Source: an uncultured bacterium (GTDB lineage: Bacteria > Cyanobacteriota > Vampirovibrionia > Gastranaerophilales > Gastranaerophilaceae). From it: a stretch of DNA of 64,000 nucleotides. A program made the position numbers and the translations under genes. The notes under the pieces are model-generated. The model did not search any database. It saw only the letters and a list, made by a program, of their open reading frames with translations, and was not told where the DNA came from. This document shows positions 1-8,712 of the stretch, piece after piece; the stretch's first letter is position 1, and each line of letters begins with the position of its first letter. The stretch is taken from positions 47,907 through 111,906 of the forward strand of contig CADBUZ010000008.1 in NCBI GenBank assembly GCA_902797985.1. The letters are read 5' to 3'.

Positions 1-1305
1 CATTAATGCTTTATACAAAGGAATACGACCTCTATATTTATTTCCATAATTATGTGGTGCCCAATTACCTATTTTATAAGGAGTATCGTCAATCATATCA
101 TTTGGATTAAGTCCTTTTTGAATAGCCGCAGTATAAATGAATGGTTTAAAAGCTGATCCGGGAGGTCTTATAGCTTGTGTAACCCTGTCATATTGACTTT
201 CTGCGTAATTTTTACCACCGGCGTACACGAGAATTTTTCCATCTACCGGACTAAATGAAAATATTGCCGCTTGACTGTTCGCCCCGCGCATTCCCCACGC
301 ATTTAAATCATTAATCAATGCTTCATTTGCCACTTTTTGTGCATTATAATCTAATGTCGTAATAATCTTATACCCGCCTGATGTAATTTCTTGTTCTGTA
401 AAACCGAGTCTTGCAAGTTCTCTTATAACATAATCGCAAAAATAAGGCGCTTTATTCAATGTGTAATACTTTGGCATAGATGTAAGCTTAACTTTTTCTT
501 CTTGAGCTTTTTTCATCGTATCTTTATCTATATAATGCATTTTATACATTCTTTCTAACACACGATTACGACGTTTTATAGCCAAGTTCAAATTGTTAAA
601 CGGAGAATAAACAGAAGGTGCTTGAGGTAACCCTGCAATTAATGCCATTTCTCCGAGAGTTAATTGATTTAAGTTTTTATTAAAATATGTTTGAGATGCC
701 CCTTGCACACCATATGCTCCTGAGCCTAAATAAACATTATTTAAATACATCTCTAATATTTGATTTTTATTTAAAGATTTTTCAATTTTTGCCGCTATAA
801 TAATTTCTTTTAATTTTCTGGAATAAGTTTGTTCATTTGATAAAAACAACATTCTTGATAACTGCTGAGTAATAGTACTACCACCTTGCACAACTCTCCC
901 TGCTATTAAGTTTTCTATCATTGAACGAGTTAAACCAAACAAATCATATCCGTTATGATTATAAAAATTCTTATCTTCTGTCGCTATTATTGCTTGTTGA
1001 AGTTCTTTTGGCACATCTTTAATGCTTACCTTTGAAAAAGTACAAGCATTAAATGTTTTTATAACTTCTCCATCTGATGAATAAAAAGTAGTAACCATAT
1101 TAGGTCTAAACTCAGATAAATTCGCAATTGGAGGAACTATTGCCAAATAAGCTTTCAATGAAACTAAACCGCCCAATACAACCGCAGCACCTACAATCAA
1201 TAATCTTTTTAATGTATCAAAGATTGAATCTTCAGATTCTTCTTTATAATTCTTTGAAACTCGTGTCTTGAAATCTTCATAATCATTTTTATTATAACGT
1301 GACAT
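1..1305 (-). CDS. Class A penicillin-binding protein (PBP1A-type), C-terminus outside window
   Basis: Bifunctional peptidoglycan glycosyltransferase/transpeptidase that polymerises and cross-links murein in the periplasm. About 435 N-terminal codons are present and the gene runs off the left edge. After a ~30-residue charged cytoplasmic start comes one membrane anchor (LIVGAAVVLGGLVSL). The GT51 domain follows, with the catalytic ATEDKNFYNHNG motif near residue 108, then QGGSTITQQL and a KLKEIIIAAKIE motif. The start of the transpeptidase domain carries GSAFKPF, the SxxK nucleophile motif, near residue 385. The ATG at 1305 gives the expected anchor topology. No partner gene is visible in the window. 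The family is certain; PBP1A rather than PBP1B or 1C rests on overall resemblance. Confidence 0.93.
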   Translation of the reverse strand, partial: MSRYNKNDYEDFKTRVSKNYKEESEDSIFDTLKRLLIVGAAVVLGGLVSLKAYLAIVPPIANLSEFRPNMVTTFYSSDGEVIKTFNACTFSKVSIKDVPKELQQAIIATEDKNFYNHNGYDLFGLTRSMIENLIAGRVVQGGSTITQQLSRMLFLSNEQTYSRKLKEIIIAAKIEKSLNKNQILEMYLNNVYLGSGAYGVQGASQTYFNKNLNQLTLGEMALIAGLPQAPSVYSPFNNLNLAIKRRNRVLERMYKMHYIDKDTMKKAQEEKVKLTSMPKYYTLNKAPYFCDYVIRELARLGFTEQEITSGGYKIITTLDYNAQKVANEALINDLNAWGMRGANSQAAIFSFSPVDGKILVYAGGKNYAESQYDRVTQAIRPPGSAFKPFIYTAAIQKGLNPNDMIDDTPYKIGNWAPHNYGNKYRGRIPLYKALM

Positions 1306-1354
1306 TTTTATCCCTTTACTGACAATAATAAAACAAATTTATTATCATATCCTT

Positions 1355-1789
1355 GTGCATGCTATTATTTTATCAGAAATAAATTATTATTACAAAATGA
1401 TTATAGATTTTTTAGCAAATATAAAAAACGAATTTTTATCATACTTCGTGCCTGAAAGAGTAGAGTATGAAGTAGTAGGCAGCTGCAAAAAATGTGGTAA
1501 ATGCTGTCGTTACATGTATAGCTTTGATACCTATTCCGAAAAAGAATTTAAAATTATGCAATTTCTGTTTCCTGCCTATAAAAGATTTTATATAAAAGGT
1601 AAAGACGAAGATGGAAATCTGATATTTGCCTGTAAATACGTAACAGACGAAGGTCTTTGCTCAGTATATGAAAAAAGATTACCAATGTGCAAAAAATATC
1701 CCGCCAGAAAAATATACTACAAAGCAGGCTTGCATGAAGGCTGTGGATACAAAGTTATTGATAAAAATTTTGAAGATTATTTAAAATAA
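1355..1789 (+). CDS. YkgJ-family cysteine cluster protein (putative Zn/Fe chelating)
   Basis: Small soluble protein of the YkgJ/UPF0153 type, whose members are thought to bind a zinc or iron centre and whose cellular role is not established. The hallmark CKKCGKCCRY cluster is near residues 44-53, followed by spaced cysteines in FACKYV, GLCSVYE, MCKKYP and EGCGYK, the usual family pattern. The length of 144 is typical. The start is uncertain: neither the ATG at 1355 nor the one at 1397 has a clear ribosome site. Its 3' end overlaps the convergent gene at 1777-2010 by 13 bases. Confidence 0.8.
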   Translation: MHAIILSEINYYYKMIIDFLANIKNEFLSYFVPERVEYEVVGSCKKCGKCCRYMYSFDTYSEKEFKIMQFLFPAYKRFYIKGKDEDGNLIFACKYVTDEGLCSVYEKRLPMCKKYPARKIYYKAGLHEGCGYKVIDKNFEDYLK

Positions 1790-2010
1790 TCACAAATTAA
1801 AGTTTTTTGACGCTTTGGCACAAGCTTTTTAAATCCTTCTACAATCGGATTTTTATCACAGTCCTTTAACTGTTTTACTAAAATAGCTTTGTCTAATATA
1901 GCTTTATCATACAAATCTTCACACAAATCAGAAGTTTTTAATCTTTTCTTAAATTTTTTGATTTGTTCGTCGGTTTCTTCGATTTTTTTTAAAATTTCTT
2001 CTTTTTTCAC
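1777..2010 (-). CDS. Small charged coiled-coil protein, unknown function
   Basis: A 77-residue, Lys/Glu-rich protein that I do not recognise. Most of the first 50 residues look helical with heptad-like spacing (EEILKKIEETDEQIKKFKKRL), so a short coiled coil is likely. There is no signal peptide or membrane segment. The start is a GTG at 2010, supported by a GAGGAAT ribosome site about 8 bases upstream. It lies downstream of korC on the same strand, about 80 bases away, and could be the last gene of that transcript. It overlaps the convergent YkgJ-type gene by 13 bases. Confidence 0.6.
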   Translation of the reverse strand: MKKEEILKKIEETDEQIKKFKKRLKTSDLCEDLYDKAILDKAILVKQLKDCDKNPIVEGFKKLVPKRQKTLICDYFK

Positions 2011-2089
2011 TAAAACTATTCCTCAAATTTACTATATTAGAATAACGTCTTTTTGAAAATAATACATCCGCTTTTTGGTCGAAATTAAA

Positions 2090-2632
2090 CTAAGCAGTGA
2101 CCAACTTATCAATACCCAACATTATGGCTTCCATATTTGATTTCGCAAGTTTTTTCCTTTCTTCAGGCAAAACTATATCGATTGCTTTTTCTAAAATCTC
2201 TACATTAAGAGCGGTTTCTTCGTTAGAAAGAACCCCTAAGGATACCATATTAGTTAACTTAGGATTTCCTGAATCAACTGCTTTATCAGTCATAGGACTA
2301 AAAATATAACTAATATCTTCACGAGGTCTGATTTCTTCTATCAAAGAAGAATTACAAATCAACATTCCGCCTTTTTTTATTCTGGAGATAAATCTGTCAA
2401 AAGATAATTGATTTAAAGCAATGACACAATCTACATCTTGCTTATGGACAGAACTAACTTCATCATCAGATACGACAATCTCGCAATTAACCGTACCCCC
2501 TCTCATTTCAGCACCATAACACGGATACCAAGTAACGTTTTTACCTGCAAGCATAAATGCATTTGCAAGCACTTTTCCCGCAAATAATACACCTTGTCCG
2601 CCAAAACCAGCTATTATATAATTCTTTTCCAT
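2090..2632 (-). CDS. korC: 2-oxoacid:ferredoxin oxidoreductase, gamma subunit (KorC-type)
   Basis: Gamma subunit of a CoA-acylating 2-oxoacid:ferredoxin oxidoreductase, which decarboxylates 2-oxoglutarate or a related 2-oxoacid to the acyl-CoA and reduces ferredoxin. The start (YIIAGFGGQGVLFAGKVLA) carries the glycine-rich FGGQGV motif of the POR gamma fold; the YGAEMRGGT motif near residue 42 is also characteristic. Its 180 residues are full length. It is the last gene of the D-A-B-C operon, separated from korB by one base, with a GAGGAT ribosome site inside the korB end. A branched-chain (Vor-type) substrate cannot be excluded from sequence alone. Confidence 0.9.
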   Translation of the reverse strand: MEKNYIIAGFGGQGVLFAGKVLANAFMLAGKNVTWYPCYGAEMRGGTVNCEIVVSDDEVSSVHKQDVDCVIALNQLSFDRFISRIKKGGMLICNSSLIEEIRPREDISYIFSPMTDKAVDSGNPKLTNMVSLGVLSNEETALNVEILEKAIDIVLPEERKKLAKSNMEAIMLGIDKLVTA

Positions 2633-2633
2633 A

Positions 2634-3380
2634 TTAATTATCCTCAGTTTTATCTTTGAATATTCCTAAAGGGAATACCGGAATCATCTCATTTTTAACT
2701 CTTTCGTGTGCTTCTTCCGGAGTCATTTTCCAATTAGTAGGACAGGTAGATAATATTTCTACAAACCCATAGCCAAGACCGTCCAATTGTACTTGAATAG
2801 CCTTTTTTAAAGCTTTTTTTGCTTGATTTATATGCGGAACAGTATCAAGAGCAACCCTTGCACTAAAAGCAGTTCCTTCACACAAGGCAATATGTTCGGC
2901 TATTCTGACAGGATAACCGTACGTTTCTTTAAACCTTCCCATAGGTGATGTCGTTGTTTTTTGACCTATCAATGTAGTAGGACCATGTTGACCGCCTGTC
3001 ATTCCGTATGTTGTATTGTTAATACAAATACCTGTCAAATTCTCAGCTCTTAAAGCCGCATGTGACGATTCCGCAAATCCTATTGATGCAAAATCACCAT
3101 CACCTTGATATGTAAAAACAAATTTATCAGGTCTTGCACGTTTTACCCCTGTTGCTTCTGCCATCGCACGTCCGTGAGGTGCCTCTATACAATCAACGTT
3201 TAAAAAATCATATAAGAACACCGAGCAACCAATTGAAGTTGCACAAATTGTTTTTTCCTGTAAACCCATTTCATCAAGCAATTCCGCAATTAATCGAATA
3301 GCAATACCGTGATCGCACCCCGGACAAAAAGTATATTTAAACCCTTTTTTCATAGACTCAGGTATCTTAAACACTTGCAT
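2634..3380 (-). CDS. korB: 2-oxoacid:ferredoxin oxidoreductase, beta subunit (KorB-type)
   Basis: Thiamine-pyrophosphate and iron-sulfur binding beta subunit, the catalytic core together with the alpha subunit. CPGCDHGIAIRLIAE near residue 19 is the first cluster/TPP region. YQGDGDFASIGFAE near residue 91 followed by NNTTYGMTGGQHGPTT is the GDG..N thiamine/Mg motif. Its 248 residues fit Kor/Vor beta subunits. It starts inside the 3' end of korA (14-base overlap), with AGGAG about 10 bases before the ATG, indicating translational coupling. The enzyme is oxygen-sensitive in known relatives, consistent with anaerobic life. Confidence 0.93.
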   Translation of the reverse strand: MQVFKIPESMKKGFKYTFCPGCDHGIAIRLIAELLDEMGLQEKTICATSIGCSVFLYDFLNVDCIEAPHGRAMAEATGVKRARPDKFVFTYQGDGDFASIGFAESSHAALRAENLTGICINNTTYGMTGGQHGPTTLIGQKTTTSPMGRFKETYGYPVRIAEHIALCEGTAFSARVALDTVPHINQAKKALKKAIQVQLDGLGYGFVEILSTCPTNWKMTPEEAHERVKNEMIPVFPLGIFKDKTEDN

Positions 3381-4449
3381 AGGTTTTATCTCCTATAATA
3401 TTTTTTACTCCTGCGACAATTTCTTCAACGCTTAGCCATTCTCCAACAGGTCTGTTTACTAATTTCACATCTGATTTTCCGTTAACAGCAAGCTTAACAT
3501 CATTAATCATTTGTCCCATATTCATTTCGACAACGACAAACTTATCAACACTATCAGCCAACTGATTTAGTCTTTCTGTAGGGAACGGAGACAAGGTAAC
3601 AGGTCTGAAAGCACCTGCTTTTATACCTTGAGAGCGAAGAACCTTCATCGCAGCTTTTATATTTCTTGTCATACTTCCAAACGCAACAAGAACAACGTCT
3701 GCATCTTCTGTATTAAATTCTTCCCAAGTAGTTTCTTCCTTTGCAATTAAATCATATTTTTCAAACAAACGGCGAATCTTTGCATTATGCTCGTCTTCAT
3801 CTCTTGCACAAGAATATATGGCTCTGCCTTCACGACCTTTTGCACCAGTAAGAGCCCAAGAAGAATTATCCACTTCAGGATACGGATACTCACCAAAACT
3901 TGCCGGTTCCATCATTTGTCCCAACAATCCATCTGCTAAAACCATAGTAGGATTACGCCATTTTTGAGCAAGATAAAATGCTCTGTATGTCAAATCAATA
4001 CATTCCTGAACATTTGATGGAGCAAGGACTGTAAGCTTATAATCACCATTTCCGCCACCATAAACAGATTGGAAATAATCACCCTGTGCAGGATAAATAT
4101 AACCTAATCCCGGACCTGCTCTCATAACATTGATAAGAACAACAGGTAATTCATCACTACAAGCGTAAGATAAAGCCTCTTGCATTAAAGCAACCGCACA
4201 AGAAGAAGATGATGTCATAGCCTTTGCGCCTGTTGATACAGCACCTATAACCATATTTATAGCTGCAAGTTCGCTTTCCGCACACACATAGCCACGTTTT
4301 AAATCATACATTCTTTGACTTAAATACTCACCTATTTCTGTCTGCGGTGTAATAGGATAACCGAAATAGCACTCACAACCCGCTTTAACTGAGGCTTCTG
4401 CTATTGCATAATTACCTTTTATCAATTGTTTATCAGAATAACTTACCAT
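3367..4449 (-). CDS. korA: 2-oxoacid:ferredoxin oxidoreductase, alpha subunit (KorA-type)
   Basis: Alpha subunit with the pyrimidine-binding and transketolase C-like domains. The N-terminus reads LIKGNYAIAEASVKAGCECYFGYPITPQTE; the GYPITPQTE signature near residue 30 is diagnostic. GAKAMTSSSS near residue 72 and the C-terminal KFVVVEMNMGQM segment also fit. Its 360 residues are the usual size for an alpha subunit not fused to gamma. It is the second gene of the operon, 21 bases after the ferredoxin subunit gene, and overlaps korB. Kor and Vor alpha subunits are hard to separate by eye; the four-gene layout favours Kor. Confidence 0.92.
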   Translation of the reverse strand: MVSYSDKQLIKGNYAIAEASVKAGCECYFGYPITPQTEIGEYLSQRMYDLKRGYVCAESELAAINMVIGAVSTGAKAMTSSSSCAVALMQEALSYACSDELPVVLINVMRAGPGLGYIYPAQGDYFQSVYGGGNGDYKLTVLAPSNVQECIDLTYRAFYLAQKWRNPTMVLADGLLGQMMEPASFGEYPYPEVDNSSWALTGAKGREGRAIYSCARDEDEHNAKIRRLFEKYDLIAKEETTWEEFNTEDADVVLVAFGSMTRNIKAAMKVLRSQGIKAGAFRPVTLSPFPTERLNQLADSVDKFVVVEMNMGQMINDVKLAVNGKSDVKLVNRPVGEWLSVEEIVAGVKNIIGDKTYASV

Positions 4450-4470
4450 TTTTCACTTTCAACTTTCAAC

Positions 4471-4680
4471 TTATTTATAAACCTCTGTGATTGCCATATC
4501 AGGGCAGCGAGTGGCACACATAGCACATCCTAGGCACTCATTGTTTTCATCAACAAACTCAACGTATCTATCACCCAAAGTGCTCATCCTGTCGCTTTTC
4601 TTTATCAAACCCTTAGGACAAGTATTTACACATATAAAACATGATTTACATCTTGTCTCATCAATAACTATATGTGCCAT
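4471..4680 (-). CDS. korD: 2-oxoacid:ferredoxin oxidoreductase, delta (2x[4Fe-4S] ferredoxin) subunit
   Basis: A 69-residue ferredoxin-like subunit that carries electrons between the catalytic subunits and free ferredoxin. It has two [4Fe-4S] motifs, CKSCFICVNTCPKG and CLGCAMCATRCPD, in the order expected of a bacterial dicluster ferredoxin. The ATG at 4680 is chosen because TTGAGGTG lies immediately upstream; a GTG six bases earlier (4686) would sit inside that ribosome site. It is the first gene of the korDABC operon. Its length and lack of extra domains match KorD/VorD. Confidence 0.9.
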   Translation of the reverse strand: MAHIVIDETRCKSCFICVNTCPKGLIKKSDRMSTLGDRYVEFVDENNECLGCAMCATRCPDMAITEVYK

Positions 4681-4777
4681 ATACACCTCAATTCTTTAAA
4701 TCCCCTACGTATAAATTATATCACTAATAATGAATTACATCACGAAAACACGACATGGTTAAGTTATGTTACATTTT

Positions 4778-5515
4778 TTATTTTTTGTCGTTAAACTCTA
4801 ATTTCATAGTTGTCTTATTGTAAGACCAATTATCGGTTAATTTGTAAACAGAAAAAGACGTTCCCTTACCATGTTCTTCAAGCCACATCATATTATCAGT
4901 ACAATCACTCATTTCTTGTCCATTACCATTGGTAATTGCAATATGACCGTCTAACCCTTCTTTGGAGTATACAATAATATATCCGGCAGGAAGTGTTTTT
5001 AAATTTTTTGCTTCTACATTAACTTTCTCAAATTTATTGGGATATTTATCAAAATATTCTTTTGCCTTATATGCACTACCTAAAGGCATATCTCCGTAAT
5101 CGTTTAATACTCCTGAACTCCATAGAGCATGTTTTACTCCAGTATAACAAGCCATTGCAGTATCCATAGTCTCAGCAACCTTCAAAGAATACTTTGCTAA
5201 ACAAACATCAATCTGACGTGCTCCTTTAGGGTTTATACCTTTGTTTTGCTCTACTTTATACTTACCAAATGGTTTATAAGTCAAATACAATCTACTCATA
5301 TTCTTATAGGGACTCTTTATAACTGAATCAGGAATATTGTGAATTTTGCCAATTGGAGTAGAACCAACAAGACTACAATAATTCTCTATGGATGGAGATA
5401 CATGGCGCTTATCTACACGACAACAATCTGGCTGACAAATGTACGGTTGTCTTGTATAGTTAACTTTATTCGTCATTACTGTTGGTTTTTTCGTTACACC
5501 TTGCGGTCCGGGCAT
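4778..5515 (-). CDS. Predicted papain-like (CHAP/NlpC-type) cysteine peptidase or amidohydrolase
   Basis: A 245-residue protein whose C-terminal half looks like a papain-fold peptidase or peptidoglycan amidase. MACYTGVKHAL near residue 121 offers the nucleophilic Cys at the start of a helix. LPAGYIIVY followed by GHIAITNGNGQ near residue 194 offers the catalytic His on a beta strand. The N-terminal ~75 residues are Pro/Cys-rich and not recognised. No Sec signal is visible, which is odd for a wall hydrolase. The start has AGGAG seven bases upstream. It stands alone between korD and yqeG. The fold is inferred from motif spacing only; the substrate is unknown. Confidence 0.55.
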   Translation of the reverse strand: MPGPQGVTKKPTVMTNKVNYTRQPYICQPDCCRVDKRHVSPSIENYCSLVGSTPIGKIHNIPDSVIKSPYKNMSRLYLTYKPFGKYKVEQNKGINPKGARQIDVCLAKYSLKVAETMDTAMACYTGVKHALWSSGVLNDYGDMPLGSAYKAKEYFDKYPNKFEKVNVEAKNLKTLPAGYIIVYSKEGLDGHIAITNGNGQEMSDCTDNMMWLEEHGKGTSFSVYKLTDNWSYNKTTMKLEFNDKK

Positions 5516-5603
5516 AATAACTCCTATTATATATAATTTATATAAGTTTTATATATAATAAAAATTGCTTTTTTATATTAAATATTTAAGATATATTACA
5601 AAT

Positions 5604-6083
5604 TTATTTTTTTATGGTCAATCTTTCCAACCAACGGACAAACCTTGTCGGAACACCTTCATTTTCTGCGTTAATAGAACCGACGAGAATTGTTGTACAC
5701 CCCAATCGTTTCCCGCATAAAATATCAGTTAACGGTCTGTCACCAACCATTACACATTCATTCTTATTCAACCCGCAATTTGAAACATATTCTTCAATCA
5801 CAGCCGTATCTGGTTTCGCACACGAACCCAATACATCAAAATCTGATATTGCACGAACCTTTTCAATATAATCAGACCTATTGTTATTAGAAACAACCGC
5901 TATTTTAAAATCTTGCTTCACCTTATTCAACCAATCAATAGTTTCCGGCAAATATTTACCTGACTTAGATACCATTAGTGTACTATCCAAATCAAATAAA
6001 ATTAACTTAATTCCATTTGATTTAAGTTTATCTAAATCAATCTCGTAAATATTTTTCAGATTATAATCAGGAACTAAAAACAC
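5604..6083 (-). CDS. yqeG: YqeG-family HAD (IIIA) phosphatase
   Basis: HAD-superfamily phosphatase of the YqeG type, substrate unknown. Motif I is LFDLDSTLM, motif II is VVSNNN, and motif III with the acidic pair lies in CVMVGDRPLTDILCGKRLG. The reading frame stays open upstream to an ATG at 6170, but that would overlap the preceding U32 gene by 59 bases. The GTG at 6083 follows a GAAGGTGAAAAG ribosome-site-like stretch and gives FLVPDYNLKNIYEID, which lines up with the start of family members. I therefore prefer 6083 (159 residues). It is probably cotranscribed with the U32 gene. Confidence 0.85.
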   Translation of the reverse strand: MFLVPDYNLKNIYEIDLDKLKSNGIKLILFDLDSTLMVSKSGKYLPETIDWLNKVKQDFKIAVVSNNNRSDYIEKVRAISDFDVLGSCAKPDTAVIEEYVSNCGLNKNECVMVGDRPLTDILCGKRLGCTTILVGSINAENEGVPTRFVRWLERLTIKK

Positions 6084-6111
6084 TTTCTTCTTTTCACCTT
6101 CAAAGTTTTCT

Positions 6112-7344
6112 TTATTTGATTCCCACAGTACGAACAAGAGCATACTTATAATCTTTAATCTCGTCCGCAAATTTTACCCATAATTCATCATTTGTATTTG
6201 CAAACTCTTTCTGTTCGCCGTCTGATGTTTTCATTTCAACAGCTTTCGTAATAAATCTTTCAGAAGGAGATATTACCTCAATTTCGTTATTTATAAAAAA
6301 TTTATTCTTTGTTTTTATAAGGTAATAGTCCTCTTTTCTGTCATGAACTTCACACAAGAAATCAGCGCCTGCCAAACCCTTTGAAATGTCATAGCTATAA
6401 CCGTCAGTCGGATATTCACCATCTCCAAGATAAAAACCTGTAGTATAACCACGGTTCCCCACTTTTAACAACTCATTAAAATATGGTGTCATATCAGCAT
6501 TTTTATCCTTGTAAACAGCATCAATCGCTTCTCTGTAGGTTTTTGCAACTGCTGAAACATAGTACAAACTTTTTGTTCTGCCTTCAACTTTTAAAGAATC
6601 TACACCTGCATCAATAAGCTTATTCAAATGATGAACAAGACACAAATCTTTTGTACTCATTATATGAGTACCTCTTTCTGACTGTTCTATTTCATAATAT
6701 TGTCCGGGACGGGTTTCTTCCACAAGTTTATAACTCCATCTGCAAGGCTGACAACAATTACCCTGATTAGCTTTTCTTTCACCATTCGTCATATAATCAC
6801 TAATCAAACATCTGCCTGAAAAAGAAACACATTGTGCACCATGAACAAAAACTTCTATTTCCATATCTGGAACTTTGTTTTTAATTTCAGCCATATCGTT
6901 AATATTTACTTCACGGCCTAGAATAACACGAGTTGCCCCATAATCTTGCCAAAATTTAACAGCTTCATAATTCAACGCACTGGCTTGTGTGCTTACATGA
7001 ATTGGAGTGTTTGGCATATATCTTCTTGCCACATTCATTATACCAACATCACTCATTATAAGAGCATCAGGATTTGCATCTGCTATTCTTTCGGCACATT
7101 CTTCTAGTTGTTTTATATCTTTATTAAATGCAAAAATATTTAAAGTTAAATATGTTTTTTTGCCTAAATCGTGAGCTAGATCAGTAACTTCTTTTAGGTT
7201 ATCAAGAGTGATAAGTTCACCTTTTCGCATTGCTCTAAGACTGAAATCAACCATTCCGAAATAGACAGCATCCGCCCCATATCTGATTGCATATTCCAAT
7301 TTTTCTTTGCTTCCCGCCGGAAGTAACAACTCTATCTTTTCCAT
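6112..7344 (-). CDS. trhP: U32-family protein, tRNA uridine 5-hydroxylation (TrhP/YegQ-like)
   Basis: Member of the peptidase U32 family. YegQ/TrhP proteins of this family act in prephenate-dependent 5-hydroxylation of the tRNA wobble uridine rather than in proteolysis. Evidence includes the N-terminal LLPAGSKEKLEYAIRYGADAVYFG, the U32 signature EVFVHGAQCVSFSGRCLIS near residue 163, and later cysteines in GNCCQPCRWSY that, with the signature cysteines, form the iron-sulfur site. VDSLKVEGR lies near residue 250. Its 410 residues are typical. It is followed directly by yqeG. Other U32 members (RlhA, collagenase-like) are possible, but length and C-terminal domain favour TrhP. Confidence 0.85.
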   Translation of the reverse strand: MEKIELLLPAGSKEKLEYAIRYGADAVYFGMVDFSLRAMRKGELITLDNLKEVTDLAHDLGKKTYLTLNIFAFNKDIKQLEECAERIADANPDALIMSDVGIMNVARRYMPNTPIHVSTQASALNYEAVKFWQDYGATRVILGREVNINDMAEIKNKVPDMEIEVFVHGAQCVSFSGRCLISDYMTNGERKANQGNCCQPCRWSYKLVEETRPGQYYEIEQSERGTHIMSTKDLCLVHHLNKLIDAGVDSLKVEGRTKSLYYVSAVAKTYREAIDAVYKDKNADMTPYFNELLKVGNRGYTTGFYLGDGEYPTDGYSYDISKGLAGADFLCEVHDRKEDYYLIKTKNKFFINNEIEVISPSERFITKAVEMKTSDGEQKEFANTNDELWVKFADEIKDYKYALVRTVGIK

Positions 7345-7434
7345 ATAAATATTTTATCATAAACAAACATAACTTTTGTCTGGCATTTAATGTTAAATTT
7401 ACTTAACATACTGGTATTTTTTTATGTTTTTGGT

Positions 7435-7440
7435 TATAAT
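7435..7440 (+). promoter_or_regulatory. Candidate -10 box for the 154-aa membrane protein gene
   Basis: TATAAT lies 30 bases before the ATG at 7470, followed by AGAGG as ribosome site. No convincing -35 is seen at the usual spacing; TTAATGTTAAATTTACTTAACAT just upstream contains an inverted repeat. Confidence 0.4.
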
Positions 7441-7469
7441 AAAATCTCAGTATTACTAGAGGTTAGTTA

Positions 7470-7934
7470 ATGAATATACATCCTATCCAAAAAAATAAAC
7501 TGTCCTTTAATGGCTTTGAGGCTAAGACCGATGCGGGTAATAGCTACGATATGAGCTACAAAGGCAAAGCATTAGGATTATCAGCAGGATTAATTCTATC
7601 AGGTGGTTTGATGTATTCACAAATTGCCTCTATTAAAACATTTGAAGGGAAAAGAAGCCTCGTTGAAAGCTTTCAAGAAAGAGGAAAATCGCTAAATGAT
7701 ATTATTGCAAAAACTGTTGAAAAAGATGAGGCGGGAAAAATAATACCAACCGTTTCAAAAATTTCAAATAGAGCCAATAAAATTTTCAACAGATTTAAAG
7801 CACATTTATCTCTAAGTTGTTTAGGTTTAACCGTTTTAGCCACAGGTGTTGGTCACTTACTTGATATGAATAATAATCTTTTAAGAGCCCGAAAAGCTGA
7901 TGATAAGGATTTTGCTAAATCTTTAGAACGTTAA
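7470..7934 (+). CDS. Hypothetical membrane protein with N-terminal SFNG motif
   Basis: A 154-residue protein that I do not recognise. It starts MNIHPIQKNKLSFNGFEAKTDAG, a short N-terminal segment with the SFNGF motif that also appears in variant form in two other unrelated proteins of this window. Two hydrophobic stretches follow, ALGLSAGLILSGGLMYSQI (residues ~32-50) and LSCLGLTVLATGVGHLL (~115-131), with a charged helical linker between, so it is probably a two-pass membrane protein. AGAGG precedes the ATG. Its end overlaps the convergent cytidylyltransferase gene by 12 bases. Confidence 0.6.
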   Translation: MNIHPIQKNKLSFNGFEAKTDAGNSYDMSYKGKALGLSAGLILSGGLMYSQIASIKTFEGKRSLVESFQERGKSLNDIIAKTVEKDEAGKIIPTVSKISNRANKIFNRFKAHLSLSCLGLTVLATGVGHLLDMNNNLLRARKADDKDFAKSLER

Positions 7935-8591
7935 CTTTTCTAAGTCCTCTTTGTACGTTATTTTAATATTCTTAATAGAACCGTCTATTGTGTATATATC
8001 AGCTAAATTATAATGCATAATTAACCCGCAATCATCTGTAACATAACAATGTTTATCACTATTAGCCAATTGATGCGCTTTTTTTATGACAGATAATTTA
8101 AAACACTGAGGAGTCTGCGCTCTTTTTAAAAAATTTCTGTTTGGAATATCTTTAATTATTCCTCTTTCATCTATATTAAAAATAGTATCAGTTGAATCAA
8201 TTGTAACGCATACAGCATCTTTTGTTTTTAAAGCCTCTACACATCTATTAATTATTTCATCAGACACAAACGGACGGACACCGTCATGAATAAGAACATT
8301 ACACTCTGATTCTTTTATTGAAAAAATCCCGTTGTAAGAACTGTCTTTTCTTGTTTCTCCACCTTTTACAACACTAACCACCTTTGAATAATTCTTAGAT
8401 AAATCGGACACCTTTGAAACATATTCTTCATTTGTAACGAGGTATATTGAATCAATTGACGAATTATTTTCAAATTTTTCTATAGTATACTCAATCACAG
8501 TTTTTCCATTGATTTGTGCAAACTGTTTTGGATAATTAAGTCCGCAACGAGAACCTGTACCTGATGCTAATATTAATGCAACATTCTTCAT
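7923..8591 (-). CDS. ispD: IspD/TarI-family cytidylyltransferase
   Basis: CTP-dependent sugar/polyol-phosphate cytidylyltransferase. The N-terminal nucleotide-binding loop is LILASGTGSRCGLNYPKQF; LIHDGVRPF near residue 100 and RAQTPQCFK near residue 148 complete the family signature. The 222-residue length fits IspD (MEP cytidylyltransferase, isoprenoid synthesis). KDIPNRNFL before the QTPQ motif also resembles the TarI/ribitol-5-phosphate branch, so substrate is not fixed by sequence. No other MEP-pathway or teichoic-acid gene adjoins it; a DXS-like gene lies 41 kb away. Family certain, subfamily about two to one for IspD. Confidence 0.75.
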   Translation of the reverse strand: MKNVALILASGTGSRCGLNYPKQFAQINGKTVIEYTIEKFENNSSIDSIYLVTNEEYVSKVSDLSKNYSKVVSVVKGGETRKDSSYNGIFSIKESECNVLIHDGVRPFVSDEIINRCVEALKTKDAVCVTIDSTDTIFNIDERGIIKDIPNRNFLKRAQTPQCFKLSVIKKAHQLANSDKHCYVTDDCGLIMHYNLADIYTIDGSIKNIKITYKEDLEKLTF

Positions 8592-8712
8592 ACAATAATT
8601 TTACAACAAAAAGAGTTTTTAAAATCGTTACTATTAATAATACATTCAATTACTACTTATAATATTTAATTCATGTTATAATTATCTCGCTAGTAAAAAA
8701 AGGAGTTTATAT

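Noticed and set aside
5604..6170. 188-residue start for YqeG at 6170
   Set aside because: It would overlap the U32 gene by 59 bases, and the added residues have no counterpart in the family; the GTG at 6083 fits better.
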